The translations under genes and the position numbers were made by a program. This document shows positions 11,861-23,183 of a stretch of 64,000 nt of DNA, piece after piece. The notes beneath the pieces were generated by a model that was not told where the DNA came from, did no database searches, and saw only the letters and a list, made by a program, of their open reading frames with translations. Numbering within the stretch: position 1 is the stretch's first letter; every line of letters begins with the position of its first letter. This DNA is from Heterobasidion occidentale (lineage: Eukaryota; Basidiomycota; Agaricomycetes; Russulales; Bondarzewiaceae): the NCBI GenBank assembly GCA_039111635.1, contig JBCAQO010000007.1:2170001-2234000 (forward strand), read 5' to 3'.

Positions 11861-12475
11861 GTCTTTCGGAGACATGGTTTACACCTGGGTCGCAAAGGCA
11901 AAAAATCACCTGTTACTTCTGCTGAGTACGTAGAGACACGTGGTCCAAAAAGCGAGAGACAGCTCAGACTTTGATTTGAGACGACTCAAGGACATGACGA
12001 TGCTGGCACCGAGGTATCAGGCAGGAACGGACGAATACCGATTTGTATTTCTGCACAGTGCTATGTAATATCGGGCTTAAATTCACGGTTTCTTTTCTCA
12101 CGCTGATGGACAGTGTACTCGTTCTCGAGGAATCGAGTAAGGAATACTTTATCTTCTGTCCATCTCCCACGTCTCATGCCATCAACAATATGAACAGAGT
12201 GTTGTGGATTAAATCCTCCTCGACTCCAAGGCAGTTAGAATCCGGGAAAAGTGGGTCCGATGATGCCAGCTGTGGCTCGTATGTCCATGTTTCCATCCAG
12301 GCTGCCCGTCAACTTTGCATTGGAAAGGCTCAGACTCATTCAGCTACCTTGGTTAAAATCATGAAACCGTGCGTTACTTCTACTGATCCACATTTCCCTC
12401 GATCAGCTCTGGAAGCGTCCACAACATCGTTCCTTATCCCTCCTCGCGCGCCTGGTGCGCTCTCATCTCCCTGCA
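10927..12475. other. Intergenic region with GAT-repeat
   Basis: About 1.5 kb without a supported gene. Short frames are present (for example 12043-12525 on the plus strand) but none shows a domain. Some may be 5' exons of the downstream membrane protein, whose true first exon is unresolved. The (GAT)n tract is listed separately. Confidence 0.4.
11822..11859. repeat. (GAT)n microsatellite flanked by an 11-bp direct repeat
   Basis: About 12.7 copies of GAT. The tract sits between two copies of TCTTTCGGAGA (11812 and 11862). The minus-strand poly-serine frame it creates is not a gene. Confidence 0.85.
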
Positions 12476-14454
12476 ATGCTCTCTCGACTCCCACAAGATT
12501 TCTCGCCCCTTCCTTCCGTCGATGAGAGCAGTCTGGTGCTTGGACCGGGAGGGAAAACTTCAATCGTGGCCGGCCAGGACGTCGATGAACAGCAGTCAGC
12601 GGTGATGGGGCATGAGGGCTCGTCTCAGAGCCCACCAACCGACCCGAACGTCGTATCACAGCTGCCTCAGCCTGCAGCTTCCGACAACTCGTCATCGAAT
12701 ACTCAGTCACAGACGTTCTCTTCAGACTCTACCCAGTCGACTGTGTCTGCGAGCGAAAGTGCCTCAATAACCGTATCCGACACAGCAACTACATCTCCGG
12801 CTCAGGTAGATCACATTATATTGTCTATTGACTGTGGCACTCTGATTATAAAGTGTTTGGCTATCCATGATAATAGTCTGTCACCCCTACGGTGAGGAAT
12901 CTTCATTTCTTAGTCTTCGGACACCGCGTTGATGGCAAAAATCAGACATCATTCACATCAGCCTCAACTTTCATTTCGCCTTCTCAAGTCGTGACGTCCT
13001 CACAGCCTTCCTCGATACCCACGGCCACGACCACGACCACGACGACCACTCTTTATTCCACCCTCCAGACTGCCTCCCAAACCTCGTCCATCGCGAGCCC
13101 TTCCGTCATACCTGCCAATCATGTCTCTAATCGTCCTGACGCGTCTCTTTATGTCGGGATCGCTCTAGGGAGTCTCGCTGTTGTGGCATTGATAGCCTCT
13201 CTACTTCACTGGTGGCTTCGTATGCGCGGTCGCGAGCGTCTTAGACCTTGGGACGGCAATTTGTCTGAATCGCACCTAAATTGGTGGGATCCTGCTCGCG
13301 ATCATGATGCTAGCGAGCCGAAGCCTCAGCGCGCCCATCTTAGCGCCATGAAGGCCCCTTCTATGTCTTCTATCAACAGCAGGCCCACGGGATCACGTAG
13401 AGGCTTGGGGTTATCGAGAGATCCGTACACTCTGGGACATGTGCCAACACTCCCTCTTCGAAGCCAAATGTCTGCTGGAAGCGTCCGGGGCCTCAATCTC
13501 GACTTGGGGCATCTGACTGTGGCTAACCTGGTTTCTGGGGATATCATTTCTTCCGGTGAAGAGAGTAGTCGGCCGACTACGAGACTGGGCATGGCGAGCA
13601 TGGCCGGGACTCCAAGAGAATCGACGCAGGATTTTCGACCGAGATACTTGGGATTGGATGACGGAGGGCTTGCGGTGCCTTGGGAGCCACCGCAGTCGCG
13701 TGACAGTGATAGATGGAAGACCAGGCTGAGATCTGGGGATGCTGCACGCCCTACCGAGTCTTCGTCATCGCTACGAAGTTGCGATGATCCTCTGGTGTTG
13801 CCCTCGACCCGGTGGACGGATTCTTTACGGTCCAATATTCTGAACGCGCTGAATGGGTTTGCAGGTGCCCCACCGTCTGAGGCGTCTGATGCCTCGAGCG
13901 CGCCTGGACCTTTCCATCCTTGGTCCTTGACCCGAGAAAAGACAGAGTCTTGGATGCTGGAGGAGACCCATACAGGAGGCGGTATCGTTCACATCCGCGG
14001 CGTAAATCCTGGCGCGTCGAATCCTCACCTCACAGATGCACACGGCCATCTCCCATCACCACCGCCACTGCCACCACTTCCTTCTGCTCTGTCAAAAACA
14101 AACCCCTTCCTCAATCGACCCTCCTATCACCTGCCTTCGCTGCGCTATCCCAATCCATACTCATCTTCCTCGAGCGCGTCCACCGTCTTGTCGCCTCGCC
14201 CGTCCCGAAAAACCTACCGCTCCCACCGACCGCCGATCATCAGTCGCCATTCATCTGGTGGCAGGTCCGCGACTTCCGTGGGCTCGGACATGACACGCTC
14301 GTCGACCAACTCCGCGGCGAGGTTTGGGAGATTGACAGAAAAAGAAGAGGCTGCCAGGAGGGCGCTGCGGGAAAGGAGGATGAAATCTGTTGGACATAGT
14401 ATCAAGTCCAATTCTCGGAGGCGGGAGAGAACCGCAGATGCACGCCTTGATTGA
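12476..14454 (+). CDS. Single-pass membrane protein with Ser/Thr-rich ectodomain
   Basis: Unknown function. The likely topology is an extracellular Ser/Thr-rich, probably O-glycosylated region of about 190 residues, then one transmembrane helix (YVGIALGSLAVVALIASLLHW), a basic stop-transfer (RMRGRERL), the juxtamembrane RPWDGNLSESHLNWWDP, and a long cytoplasmic Ser/Pro/Arg-rich tail. This layout is common among fungal cell-surface sensors and agaricomycete orphan proteins. Exons 12476-12805 and 12946-14454 are joined by a 140-nt intron (donor GTAGAT, acceptor AATCAG) that keeps frame. The first in-frame ATG is at 12476, with no signal peptide visible, so a 5' exon supplying one may be missing. 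The C-terminus is basic and predicted coiled (EKEEAARRALRERR). Confidence 0.6.
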
Positions 14455-15554
14455 TTAAGTTGATTCTCGTGAATTTCAGACTCTGTTGAGATTGCTTTTT
14501 GACGTTGAATGATTATTGAATGCGACATGTCGCCTTCGAAAAGAATTTCGCTTCGACCTTCACGCCATCTCATCTCAGTCTGTACTTGCAGCGTCTCCAA
14601 GTAATCCCTAATCAGCGTTCTGACTTCAAGTCATACTTTTAGCGAACAAGGATGTGAAGCAGCTGCAGATGCAGATCAATAGGGGCTCTAGCGAGAGGAG
14701 AGTGCGGGAGGCCCTGGGAGGCCGCCTTGGTATACTGTAGAAGAGTTTGTGAAACATGTACTGGTGAGAGTCTGACACAGACAGGACTGTATGGTCGGGG
14801 AAACCGAGCCTGCTGTTGGTCGATGTCAACTGAAACCAGTGATATGTGTGGTGATGCAATTTAAAGCTCGACTCAAGAAGAATAAACCGAATTCCCTCTA
14901 CTAGGAATGTGCGAGCACGGTCTCGCACGACTTGAGTTGTGGGCTCGACCGGAAGCGTGGGAAATTTCCTCCCGATCAAATATGTCCTCTGCCAAGCTGC
15001 AGCTGCTCGAATCTCTTCATTGCGGTCATGCGAGACGAGCGCCTCCATCTTCGAATGTTATCTCTTGATCCTTCGGTGCCTAACTATTTGTGCTCGTCGG
15101 AAGGCGTCAGCACACTTCAGTCGCAATCTTGCTATATGATATGCTCATCTTCCCGTTTTCTGTCGAGACATGCAATGCACACTCTATGGCGACGAGCGTC
15201 TTCGAAGCACGTGTGGATCGTGGATTCACAGACCTATCGATTCGTCATCAAGTGTCTATCAGCCTGTCGAGGAGGCTAGTCTGCATCAAACCCTTGGAAG
15301 CGTTACTCAGTAAGTCACCTGCAGCGTGAAATCCCGTGATGTTCTTACTGTACTTTCGCAGATTCGCCCTGGACAGTGAGACACGCATGTCTGTAAGCCC
15401 CCGGGCTCGGGGCTTCTGATGAGCGGGGACATTCAAGAACGGATGGTGTGATCGTGGATCCTCGCAGTATATAATGCGCGCATCGATCCAGGAGACGACA
15501 CCATCACCTTCGCAAGTCCGTCCACTTCCAATCTCCCCTCTTCACACACATACA
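14455..15554. other. Intergenic region upstream of GST gene
   Basis: About 1.1 kb. Several short frames on both strands lack domains. A minus-strand frame starting near 15048 is protein-like for about 50 residues but has no support beyond that. The right end carries the GST promoter. Confidence 0.4.
15468..15474 (+). promoter_or_regulatory. TATA box of GST gene
   Basis: TATATAA, 81 bases before the GST start codon, followed by a pyrimidine-rich leader (CCACTTCCAATCTCCCCTC) ending at ACAATG. This is typical basidiomycete core-promoter spacing. Confidence 0.6.
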
Positions 15555-16687
15555 ATGTCGAAGGTAAGCAGGAAACCGTCTTTATATTAATCAAAACCTT
15601 CCGATGCGAGTGTCATCTCTACTAGCCTGTGCTCTATTCCTTCCAACTCTCCGTCTGGGCCGCTGCTGCAGAGCTTGCCCTGTGAGTGGCCCTCTATTAC
15701 TGCATCGTTATCATCATTTCTGATATTTTCGTTTTTCATAGTCACGAACTGGAACTCAGCGATAAGGTCGAACTCAAGTTCCTCGATCTAGTCCACGGGG
15801 AGAATTTCAACCCCGAATTTATCAAAGTTGTAAGTTGAATCGACAACTCCTAGATGAGGAAGCTTATTCATTCTTTCCACAGAACCCCAATGCTACTCTC
15901 CCTGCTCTCGTCGCCGACGGGAAGCCGTATGATAGCACCATAGCCGTTGTCGACTATCTTGTCAACTACTCATCGGTCAAAGTAAAAAGCCGTACTTCTG
16001 TCACCGACACAATCCACGAGGACAACATTGATCCCAACTTTGCTCTTCTCGCTGTGGTCAGTCTTTCAATGACCATTCCGTATTCTTATACGAATCTCAC
16101 CATTTTGCAGCGCGACGAAGCTGAATTGACTGCCAAGGCTGGTGGATTCCCGAAGTACTTCTTGGAAAACCGTGAGCCTATTTTTATCTCCACGTGCGCC
16201 TAGATATCTCAATCTCTAATCCTACGAGAAAATAGGCGAAGTTGGTATCAAGAAGTTCGCAAGCACTCCTGAGGCCGCGCCATATAAAGCCCTGTTCGAT
16301 GCCAAACTAGGCATCTCTGCCGCCGTGCTCGGTCTCTACAACGGCACTGCTCCGGCCGAGTTCAAGGCCGGCTTCTTCGCGAAATCACAAGCTCTTTGGG
16401 CTGCCATTGATGCCTATATCTACACGACCTTCACGTCTCAGCTCGCAGCGTCCTCCGGTCCTTTCATCGCCGGCGAGAAGCCCGGCGAAGATGACTTCCA
16501 CGTCGAAGCATGGTTTGCGCACATCGCTACGGTGCTTGGTGCGAAGTCGGCTGCGGATGGTCTGGCGGTTCTGGAGAAGAGCTTTGGGAAGGCTGTACCA
16601 GAGAACGTTGCAGCCTACTGGAACACCTGGAGTGAAAGGGAAAGTTGGAAGAAGGTGTATGTTACCAACGGGAGGCAACTTCACTGA
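15555..16687 (+). CDS. Glutathione S-transferase family protein
   Basis: Probable cytosolic enzyme conjugating glutathione or repairing peroxides, of 279 residues. Six exons (15555-15563, 15626-15681, 15742-15829, 15883-16056, 16111-16171, 16236-16687) have canonical GT...AG borders, and their sum of 840 bases is exactly divisible by three, so the model is well supported. The thioredoxin-like N-terminal domain runs from PVLYSF through NPNATLPALV (the cis-Pro glutathione-binding loop) and STIAVVDYL. The C-terminal half is the all-helical GST domain (SGPFIAGEKPGEDDFHVEAW). The first exon encodes only Met-Ser-Lys. It resembles fungal GSTs related to the eEF1B-gamma/Ure2 branch; the exact class is not assignable by eye. 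Confidence 0.88.
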
Positions 16688-16796
16688 TTCATGATTGCGT
16701 AGATACAAGCTATGATACCTTGGGGATTGTGACAATGTACATTGAATGAAACAGATCTAGAGATGATGGCATGGTTCGTGCGTGACAAGGCTGTGC

Positions 16797-19175
16797 CTAT
16801 CCATTGATGTGCTGGGCGGAGTGGTTGCCGGCTTGTCCGGGAGCAGTGACAGTGACGGCAGCAATCCATGCACCCCATCCCTCGTGCTCGAATCCCTGCG
16901 AGCCGGTCCCTCGTGAGGACGTAGCATGGAAAGACTCGTCTTGAATCATCCATTCCATGTCCACATACGTCGGCGACACAAACAGCTTGAGAAAGCCTGT
17001 GTCTGATACCCAACCCGCAGGCAGATAGAAATCGATTGGATCGCCGCCGCTAGCACCGTAGCCGACAGTCACCGACTCTCCAGGTTTGAGAGGTGGAGCC
17101 ATGCTGCTCGCCGGAGGCAGATATAGCGACTAGTGCGATCACCTCAGCTGCCGGGCATGTGAGCAGAAGCGAAAAAGCGGACGTACCTTTATGCTGTATT
17201 CAGATGGATCGAAGTAAAAAAGATAGGGAAACAAGGCGGTTGTTGAGTTGTTGATAACGGCGATGCCATATTCCGCGCGACTATCGAAGACAAGCCTTGC
17301 ATGATTGTTTGTGAGTAGATTGTCCCCGTCGGGTTGGAGAACAAGTTCCGGATGTGATTTTAAACGATATATCTCCATCTTGACCCCGCCAGTTTCAGAA
17401 AGTCCGGAAACGGTTTGGAGAGCATCGCCATTGTGGTGCCGTCCAAGGTGGTACTTGAAATGCGCGATCGCATTGAGGACTATAGGCAGACGGTCTTGTG
17501 GAAACGTGATGCTCACTGTAGGATCTGCGTAATTTAGAATGAGCGGGTCCCGCCTTTCGAAGGTAAAGCCATCTGGCTTCTGTGTGACTATGACGTCGGC
17601 TTCATCAGGGGTGAAGACTTGGATAAAAGTGCATCCCGTTGACCATCGCCCGCGACGTGTCCCTGTCGGACTATCTGCCGGATGGCTAAGTATATCCTGC
17701 TTCCCAATAAGAAATACTTTCAAGATGGAATCTCTGTGTGCGAAATTCGAGAGGAACGTCGTCGCTGATGTAGGGATGTCGAAGTGAAGGTCTCCGGAAC
17801 GTCGACCCAGGACAGAGGACTGTGCCGAAACTTCTTGTGCAACTAGAATCCCAAGCTTTTTGCGCGCGAGGGATCCTCCATCCCGAACCTCAACGATAGA
17901 TTCCGTCCCGCGGGCTACCCCGAGGACACTGCCAGCATCGATCCTGTATGTTCCATCACTCCTGTCGACCAGACCGAAGGTTTTTATATCGCCATCCACG
18001 GATTTACCGTCGAGGAAGACTCGGTCCTTGTTGTTGCCCTCGCATTGTGGGTGTTGGACGTTTGGGTCTCCGTCGAAGTATTCCACCATAGCAGCATTCA
18101 CTTGTTCAAACAAGCCGCGGTATGTGGTACGATCCTTGGCGACGTTTTGAAGCTTCTTCAAGAGGGTGCTGGTAAAAAGGCCCGTCGCCTGTTCCGAGTC
18201 CGGGTGGTCTTCAAACGCCTGCTCTTCTTGACGGCAAGCAGCGAGTAGAATATGAGACGACATGGCCTCGTATCTAAACCTAGAAGGTATCTTTCGTTTG
18301 GAGCCGCGAGCGGCATCCCCTGTCCAAATGCTGCTCGACCATATAGCGCTGTCGGTGTCGGGATGGAGTGGGCGTGGATTGGGTAGGAAGCGAGGTCGCA
18401 GAGAGTGGTGAGGCACGACGGATAGGTTGCGAGTAATACCACCAGAGTGGCAACAATCGAAGATGACGCTCTTTACAGGATGAGCGACCGTCAAGCAAGG
18501 CTAGTGGGTTGCCAAAACAGAACTACTCACGATATTATCTCCCTTCTTGGCGGCCAACTCCCGAAGTAACGTGTTGACTGTGCGATCAGGTATTCCGGTG
18601 ATCAATTCTCCGTCGGCGTTTTGCATTCCTTCATCATGGGGACATATAGTCTCGATCTGATCGTCACTTGCTTGCCACCCCTCCGGAGCGGGGACACGAC
18701 TGCCATGGCCAGCATAGTACAGGATCATGGCGTCACCTTCCAAGATCTCCTCGTTATGAGTGAGATGCTTGGAGAAGGTAGAGATGATATTTTCCCGAGT
18801 AGCGCTTTCGTCAGATAAGAAAGCGATGTGATCTTCCGGTACCTGAAGTCGGTCTCGAAGAAAAGCAACCACCGACTTTGCGTCATTCACGCAACCGGCT
18901 AAATCAGGACTGTTGGGCTGCTTGTACTTTTGTATGGGAGCGACGGTATCAACAGCTCTGTTCAATTCCTGCGATTTGCAAAAGAATCAAAGTCTGCCCA
19001 CCTTGTTGATGCCCACAACCAAGGCGAAAATACGACTGCGAGCTTGGCTAACGACAAGAGATGAGTGTTCCTCAATTTTTCAAAAATGTGAGACGAACCT
19101 GGTGTGGAGACGTTGCCCAGAAGGTGAAATAATGGTAGAAGGTTCTCTGTCTGACATAGAGGGTGTCTGAGACAT
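16797..19175 (-). CDS. Caspase-like cysteine protease (peptidase C14, metacaspase-type), caspase-1
   Basis: Predicted cysteine endopeptidase of the caspase clan, 711 residues. Exons are 19099-19175, 19002-19047, 18531-18926, 17187-18470 and 16797-17129; their sum of 2,136 bases is an exact multiple of three. The caspase fold starts at RIFALVVGINK, has the catalytic histidine in YYAGHGSR, the catalytic cysteine in FDCCHSGG, and the usual PHDEG and GIPDRTV segments. After the protease come about 350 residues of unknown fold, then a C-terminal beta-rich region (EYGIAVINNS ... PYLFYFDPSEYSI; DTGFLKLFVSP) shared with caspase-2 and common in agaricomycete C14 proteins. Introns fall at the same three places as in caspase-2. 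No signal peptide. Members of this family are linked to cell death and stress; the substrate here is unknown. Confidence 0.85.
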
Positions 19176-20252
19176 GTAGGTTCTTGGCAAAGGTGTACGA
19201 CTGGGTGTATGACTGGGTGTTAGTACCTGAGAGTTGTTGAGACGGGTTGGCCGCAAGCGCGCTCGTATTATACCTGAATAGATCTTAGGGAAGGCGATCC
19301 AGTTCACAGCAGAAGCCAAGGCAGGAGGCATCCTAGGACACAAAGAGACCAGTACAGCCATCCCATTTCACTTACCAGGACACAGCCTCCACACTTTTCA
19401 TCTTCACATTCGAGCACATATTTCCATGAACGATGAGGCGCCTGCCTCCTTCACATATTGCTATTCGCTACCTATTGAGGCTCTGATCCCTCGATGCCAG
19501 GATTTCTAGATGATCTATGTTCATCCAAGGAACGTCAGATGTGCGCCGCCCCGCAACAGCGCCGGCGCGACGATGCCAGTAACCATACAAGGGCTGTGCC
19601 CACAGAAAGCTAGAGCGATCGTCGTCGATAGCAAGACCTGTGAGCCTTCCACATCCGGCGAAGAAGAGACTTGACGCTCGATCTGCGGAAACAACGCGAC
19701 TAGGCCGCGTTGTAATCTGTCTGCGCGGATCCGAATACACAGGCTGATGGTCTGGGCTAGGTGAGATGCTAGGAACCGGCTCCTAGTTCGCGAGCAGGCA
19801 CAGCTCGCAGACGTTGCGCTGCGCAGCAGCAGCAAAGATTAGAGGACCGGGAACGCGCGAAACTCTCACCTGCTCGATGAGTAAAGCTTCCAAATGAAGG
19901 AAGAACACAGCCTAAAAAAAGCCGACGTCTCTAAATCAGTAGCGTCAGCGCCAAACACGAATGAAAAGAAATGCTGTTGAGGTGAGGCTGTCCTAAGCAA
20001 GGAAAAAAATTAAACAGGGAGAAAGCCTTACAAACAAAGGAACATTAGACGGACAGTACACATCTACACAGGAACAGCCCTCAACAGCATGGCGTCGAGT
20101 GCTCCCGCGATCCAACGTACATCTACGCGTCGTGAAACCAAGAAGGGATATGCAAAATTGTCTCTGGCGAAAAACCGGTCGTAAAGTAGTAGCAAACAAC
20201 AACACATCGTACAGCACCCCGACACGGAACCAATAAGCGTCGTCGACCTCGA
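19176..20252. other. Intergenic region between caspase-1 and acyl-CoA synthetase
   Basis: About 1.1 kb holding the caspase-1 promoter on the left and the 3' end of the acyl-CoA synthetase on the right. Short open frames (for example 19521-19835, minus) have no recognisable features. Confidence 0.45.
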
Positions 20253-22720
20253 TCAGTCCTTGCCCTTGTACGCCTCCTAAAAAGCGATGAGCAAACCGAC
20301 GTTCGAGAACAAAGCAGAGACCCGGCTGCGAACCTTGATCTCCTTGTCGTACTTCTCCGCCACCTTCTTCCGCTGCAGCTTCTGCGCCGCCGTGACGAGG
20401 CCGCTCTCCGGCGTCCACTCGTCCGCCGTCAGGATCACGCCTTGCAGTAGCTCCATTGGCTTGAACCCGTTCTTCTTGCCCGCGGCGTTGCAGTCCTTCA
20501 ACACCAGCTCTTGCACCTTCGCATGGCGACACAGTGTTGCGAGGTCCGCCTTCGCGTCGACGCCGGCCACGGACTCGAGCCCCTGGCGCAGGTGACCCTC
20601 GTGCGGGATGATGATCGCTATGGGCTGCTTCGCCTCGGTCGTCGCGTGCACGCAGATGTTCGAGATGTACGTGCATGACTTGTAGATAGATTCGAGGCGC
20701 TCGATGGCAATGTACTCTCCGCCCTGCAGCTTCACCAAGTTCTTGATCCTAGAGGGCAGAAATTTGAGAATCAGAACCCAGAATCACAAATATAATCAAC
20801 GCAGCAAGTCTTGAGAGACACATACCGGTCAATCAGGGTAAGTGTTCCGTCTTTGTTCCACTGACCAACATCGCCTGTCCGCAGGAAGCCGTCCGCTGTG
20901 AAAATTGTCTCGTCCTTGTTGAGATCGTCCCGCTTGTAATAGCCAGACGTGACTGAAGGGCCACGTATGCAGACCTCGCCCTGTGGAGGGTTGTTGGTAG
21001 CCTTGTACCCTGCGTCAGGCACGTCGAGGAGCTTGATCTCAACAGAAGGTGATGGCAGGCCAACAGAACCGTACTGCATCACCTCAGGCGGCAGGATCGC
21101 GCACATGCCGCACGTCTCCGTCATCCCGTAACCTAAGACAAGGAATAGCAAAGTCCGAGACATATGAATTCGTTCATTTCAGGCAAAGTGGCCGAAGGTC
21201 GCGTACCTTGCAAAAGCGTGACTAACGCGAGCGACAAAAATTCTTGCGTTTCCCGACTGAGTGCGGCGCCTCCGCTGAGCGCAAGGCGCAGCCTGCCACC
21301 GGTGGCGGCCTTGATCTGGCTAAATACAACCCCATCCACAATTGAATTGAGCCCTGGCACGTTCGCCCTCTTAACAGAGAGCGCGCCGCTGAACAAGGAC
21401 TTCTTGAGGGCGCCCGCGCTGTTGATCTGGGAAAGTATACCCTTGCGGATGAGTTCCCACACCGCCGGCACGCCAATCATGATTGTCGGGCGGAACGCCT
21501 TGATATCGCCAACACAGTTGCGCACGGATGTGTCCGTGAGCGTCTTGACGCGGGCGTACCCGGATGTCATGCCAATGAACACGAAGCACAGCTCGACAAC
21601 GTATTCCAAGATGTGCGCGAGAGGCAGGAATGCGAGATACGTGTCGTCGACCTGTAGATGGCGCCCGAAAAGGGTATACACGGAACCGATAGCGGCGATG
21701 AGGTTGGAGTGCTTGATGACGACACCCTTCGGTGGGCCGGTCGTGCCACTCGTATACATGATGCAGGCAACGTCATCCTTCGAGGGAAGCCGACTCTCTG
21801 CAAGGTCAGCAGGCTTCTCGCGACCCAGCGTACGCAGGTCGTCGAGTGATATAACCTGGAAACCCTCCCGCACCGCCTTGAGTGAGGAGATAACCGACTC
21901 CTTCGCTTCGCCGTCATAGATGACGAGTCGAAGTGATGGAACATTAGCGGCGACTTTGGCTAGAACCGGGAGAAGCTCGGCATTGGTGAAGACAGCAGGG
22001 CATTCTGGTTCGTTCAGTGAATGTTGGAGACCAGACTCGCCCAGTGTGTCATAAGCAGTTGCGACCGTGGTAGCGATGGTCGCGCATCCATAGCACACGA
22101 ACTGCCAATTCGGACTAGAAGTGACAAAGTGGCATTGTCAGCAACATGCAACAGACCAGAGAAAGGAAACGCGAGAAACAAGGACGCTCAACGCTTGCGA
22201 TATCCACGAAAAAGGAGGAGATATATAAATAAACACGACCGTCCCCAACGAGATCTCACGACGTGATGACCCCTGACGCCAATAAATGACAGACTTACCC
22301 GGTAGCTGCATAGATATTCAAAACGTCGTCTTTCTGCAGCCCAAGCTCTAGTAGACCTCTCGCAACCTCCGAAACGACCTCCTTCACCTCCACGAACGAG
22401 TAATACTTGTAGTCGCTCAGCTGGAAATACTTCCACGTCTTTTTCTCGGTGACCTCTTTGCCATCGACCATCTTCTTCACCTCCTTTTCCTCCTCGACCA
22501 TTTTCTCAATATCTCGGTACCCGAATGCCTTGCGCGTGCCATGCGTCCGTGCGGCGTACGCTAACACGTCGTACACGGTGTGTATACTGTCGACCGGCTG
22601 CGTGATGAGTCTGTTGGCGGTCTTTGCGAGTCGGCGGACGCGACTCTCGCCTGGTTTCGCCTCTGGCCCGACCTCGACGGAGCCCTTTCCCCACAAAGAA
22701 GACTTTGACGACGAGGACAT
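20253..22720 (-). CDS. Long-chain acyl-CoA synthetase (FAA1/FAA4 type)
   Basis: Activates long-chain fatty acids with ATP and CoA (fatty acid + ATP + CoA to acyl-CoA + AMP + PPi), feeding lipid synthesis and beta-oxidation. Exons 22299-22720, 21207-22114, 20826-21132, 20334-20748 and 20253-20276 total 2,076 bases (691 residues, in frame). Hallmarks of the AMP-forming adenylate family in order: the P-loop YTSGTTGPPKGV, the linker LPLAHILEY, GGAALSRETQEF, the YGMTETCG motif split by an intron right after its preceding Gly, and DGFLRTGDVGQW. The C-terminal subdomain carries IKNLVKLQGGEYIA and ends with the tiny exon EAYKGKD. The first intron (184 nt) is longer than its neighbours. Confidence 0.93.
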
Positions 22721-23183
22721 TGTTGTGTAGGTGTGGATGGTGGGTGTCGGGAAGAAGGAGAGTTGCCTGCCACAAGCCCGCGGGAAACATAACAAGGTTA
22801 TTACCTCATGACCACGTGCCGTGCCCCAGTGTGGGGCAGCTTCCAATTTGCAATGGAATGACTGGGTGCAACTGACATGCTCTCGGAGCAGACGACAGCC
22901 CGGACAGGGATGGAAAATACGCCGCTGTACTAGGTTATTCGTGTACCATACAAAACACTATAAAGTAAGGGTCGCGAACAGCAATTTCGGGATGTCAGTC
23001 CATGGGCGTCTATGCAGAGACATACAGCGATGGGATCTGCAACCGCAGCTGGATCTCGGGATAGGAGAGCAGGAAGGAAAGCGAAAGGAGACGAACATAC
23101 AAAGAATGGTGGAGCGAAGGTGGTAATCAGCAATGCAGACAATGTAAGAGGGATGAATGAAGTAAATGAAAGGTCAGCCAAGA
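22721..23183. other. Intergenic region between acyl-CoA synthetase start and HPC2 end
   Basis: Holds the acyl-CoA synthetase promoter and the HPC2 3' region. No gene, repeat or clear motif was seen. Confidence 0.45.

Noticed and set aside
11716..11901. Minus-strand frame with a poly-serine run
   Set aside because: It is produced by the (GAT)n microsatellite and has no other protein-like content.
12892..13000. Start of the membrane-protein gene at 12892 as a separate gene
   Set aside because: The upstream Ser/Thr-rich exon (12476-12805) splices in frame into it with a good donor and acceptor, so one gene is more likely.
18969..19001. A 33-nt intron in caspase-1 (GTGGGC...CGCAG)
   Set aside because: It is implausibly short. 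Using the acceptor AAAAG at 18927 instead gives a 75-nt intron, aligns GINK-YKQ with caspase-2 GINE-YPY, and makes the exon total exactly divisible by three.
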